Of a stretch of DNA of 11,196 nt, positions 11,078 through 11,196 are shown in pieces (position 1 is the first letter of the stretch; every line of letters begins with the position of its first letter). A model generated the notes under the pieces. The model did no database searches and had not been told where the DNA came from. It was given only the letters and a program-made list of their open reading frames with translations. Both the position numbers and the translations under genes were made by a program. Source of the stretch: Baffinella frigidus (Eukaryota; Cryptophyceae; Cryptomonadales; Baffinellaceae); contig MU646511.1 in NCBI GenBank assembly GCA_026770585.1, forward strand, positions 100,267 through 111,462, in the 5' to 3' direction.

Positions 11078-11196
11078 GGTTTGGGGTTTGGGGTTTGGGG
11101 TTTGGGGTTTGGGGTTTGGGGTTTGGGGTTTGGGGTGGGTTTGGGGTTTGGGGTTTGGGGTTTGGGGTTTGGGGTTTGGGGTTTGGGGTTTGGGGT
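11078..11196 (+). repeat. Near-perfect TTTGGGG array reaching the window edge
   Basis: About seventeen units with one GGGTTTGGGG slip at 11137-11144. Confidence 0.9.

Noticed and set aside
1-11196. Chromosome end or subtelomere
   Set aside because: Heptamers are degenerate, occur in both orientations and alternate with exons throughout. They behave as interstitial intron sequence; no terminal perfect array can be shown within the window.

Overview
The window looks nuclear and eukaryotic: no long ORFs, spliceosomal-type exon borders, and pervasive degenerate telomere-like heptamers (TTTAGGG, TTTGGGG, TTCAGGG, TTTATGG). TTTAGGG is the telomere repeat of plants, chromerids and dinoflagellates. 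The short GC-rich exons, some GC-type donors, small foldback elements and the protein resemblance below suggest an alveolate alga (chromerid such as Chromera, or a dinoflagellate). This assignment is inference, not proof.

The main content is one multi-exon gene on the minus strand, hidden from ORF calling because its exons are only about 16-104 bp. About 23 exons run from 10225 down to 80. They give roughly 1.25 kb of coding sequence in about 10 kb, and the gene probably continues past one or both window edges. Evidence is protein-like reading, AG acceptors and mostly GT donors, and phase agreement at 18 of 22 neighbouring junctions. Partial exon copies also differ from their parents mainly at synonymous sites. 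The order of motifs (one membrane helix, then helical motifs such as AMEEWPESN, MRSFWKLA, REYQMLLE, SYASFCD and LNNSRDAEKHR) recalls the cytoplasmic part of Tiny-macrocysts (TmcB/TmcC)-like membrane proteins. That family call is from memory and moderate in confidence.

The introns are built largely from telomere-like repeats, read in the sense direction as CCCTAAA/CCCCAAA. They also hold CT/GA tracts, a 21-bp minisatellite (10231-10757), an AT-rich 21-23 bp repeat (1369-1606), and at least two families of small foldback (MITE-like) elements: the CTAGCTCTG family (full copy 5532-5670) and the CCCACACAGCGGGC family (2522-2677, 3695-3853).

The most unusual feature is that more than half the exons have one to four partial copies of their own splice-site end nearby in the intron. 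These echoes keep the splice signal and part of the reading frame. One exon donor coincides with the terminal motif of a foldback family, and another donor lies inside a perfect inverted repeat, which suggests introner-like or duplication-driven intron growth.

The plus strand shows no convincing gene. No rRNA, tRNA, CRISPR or bacterial operon features were found.
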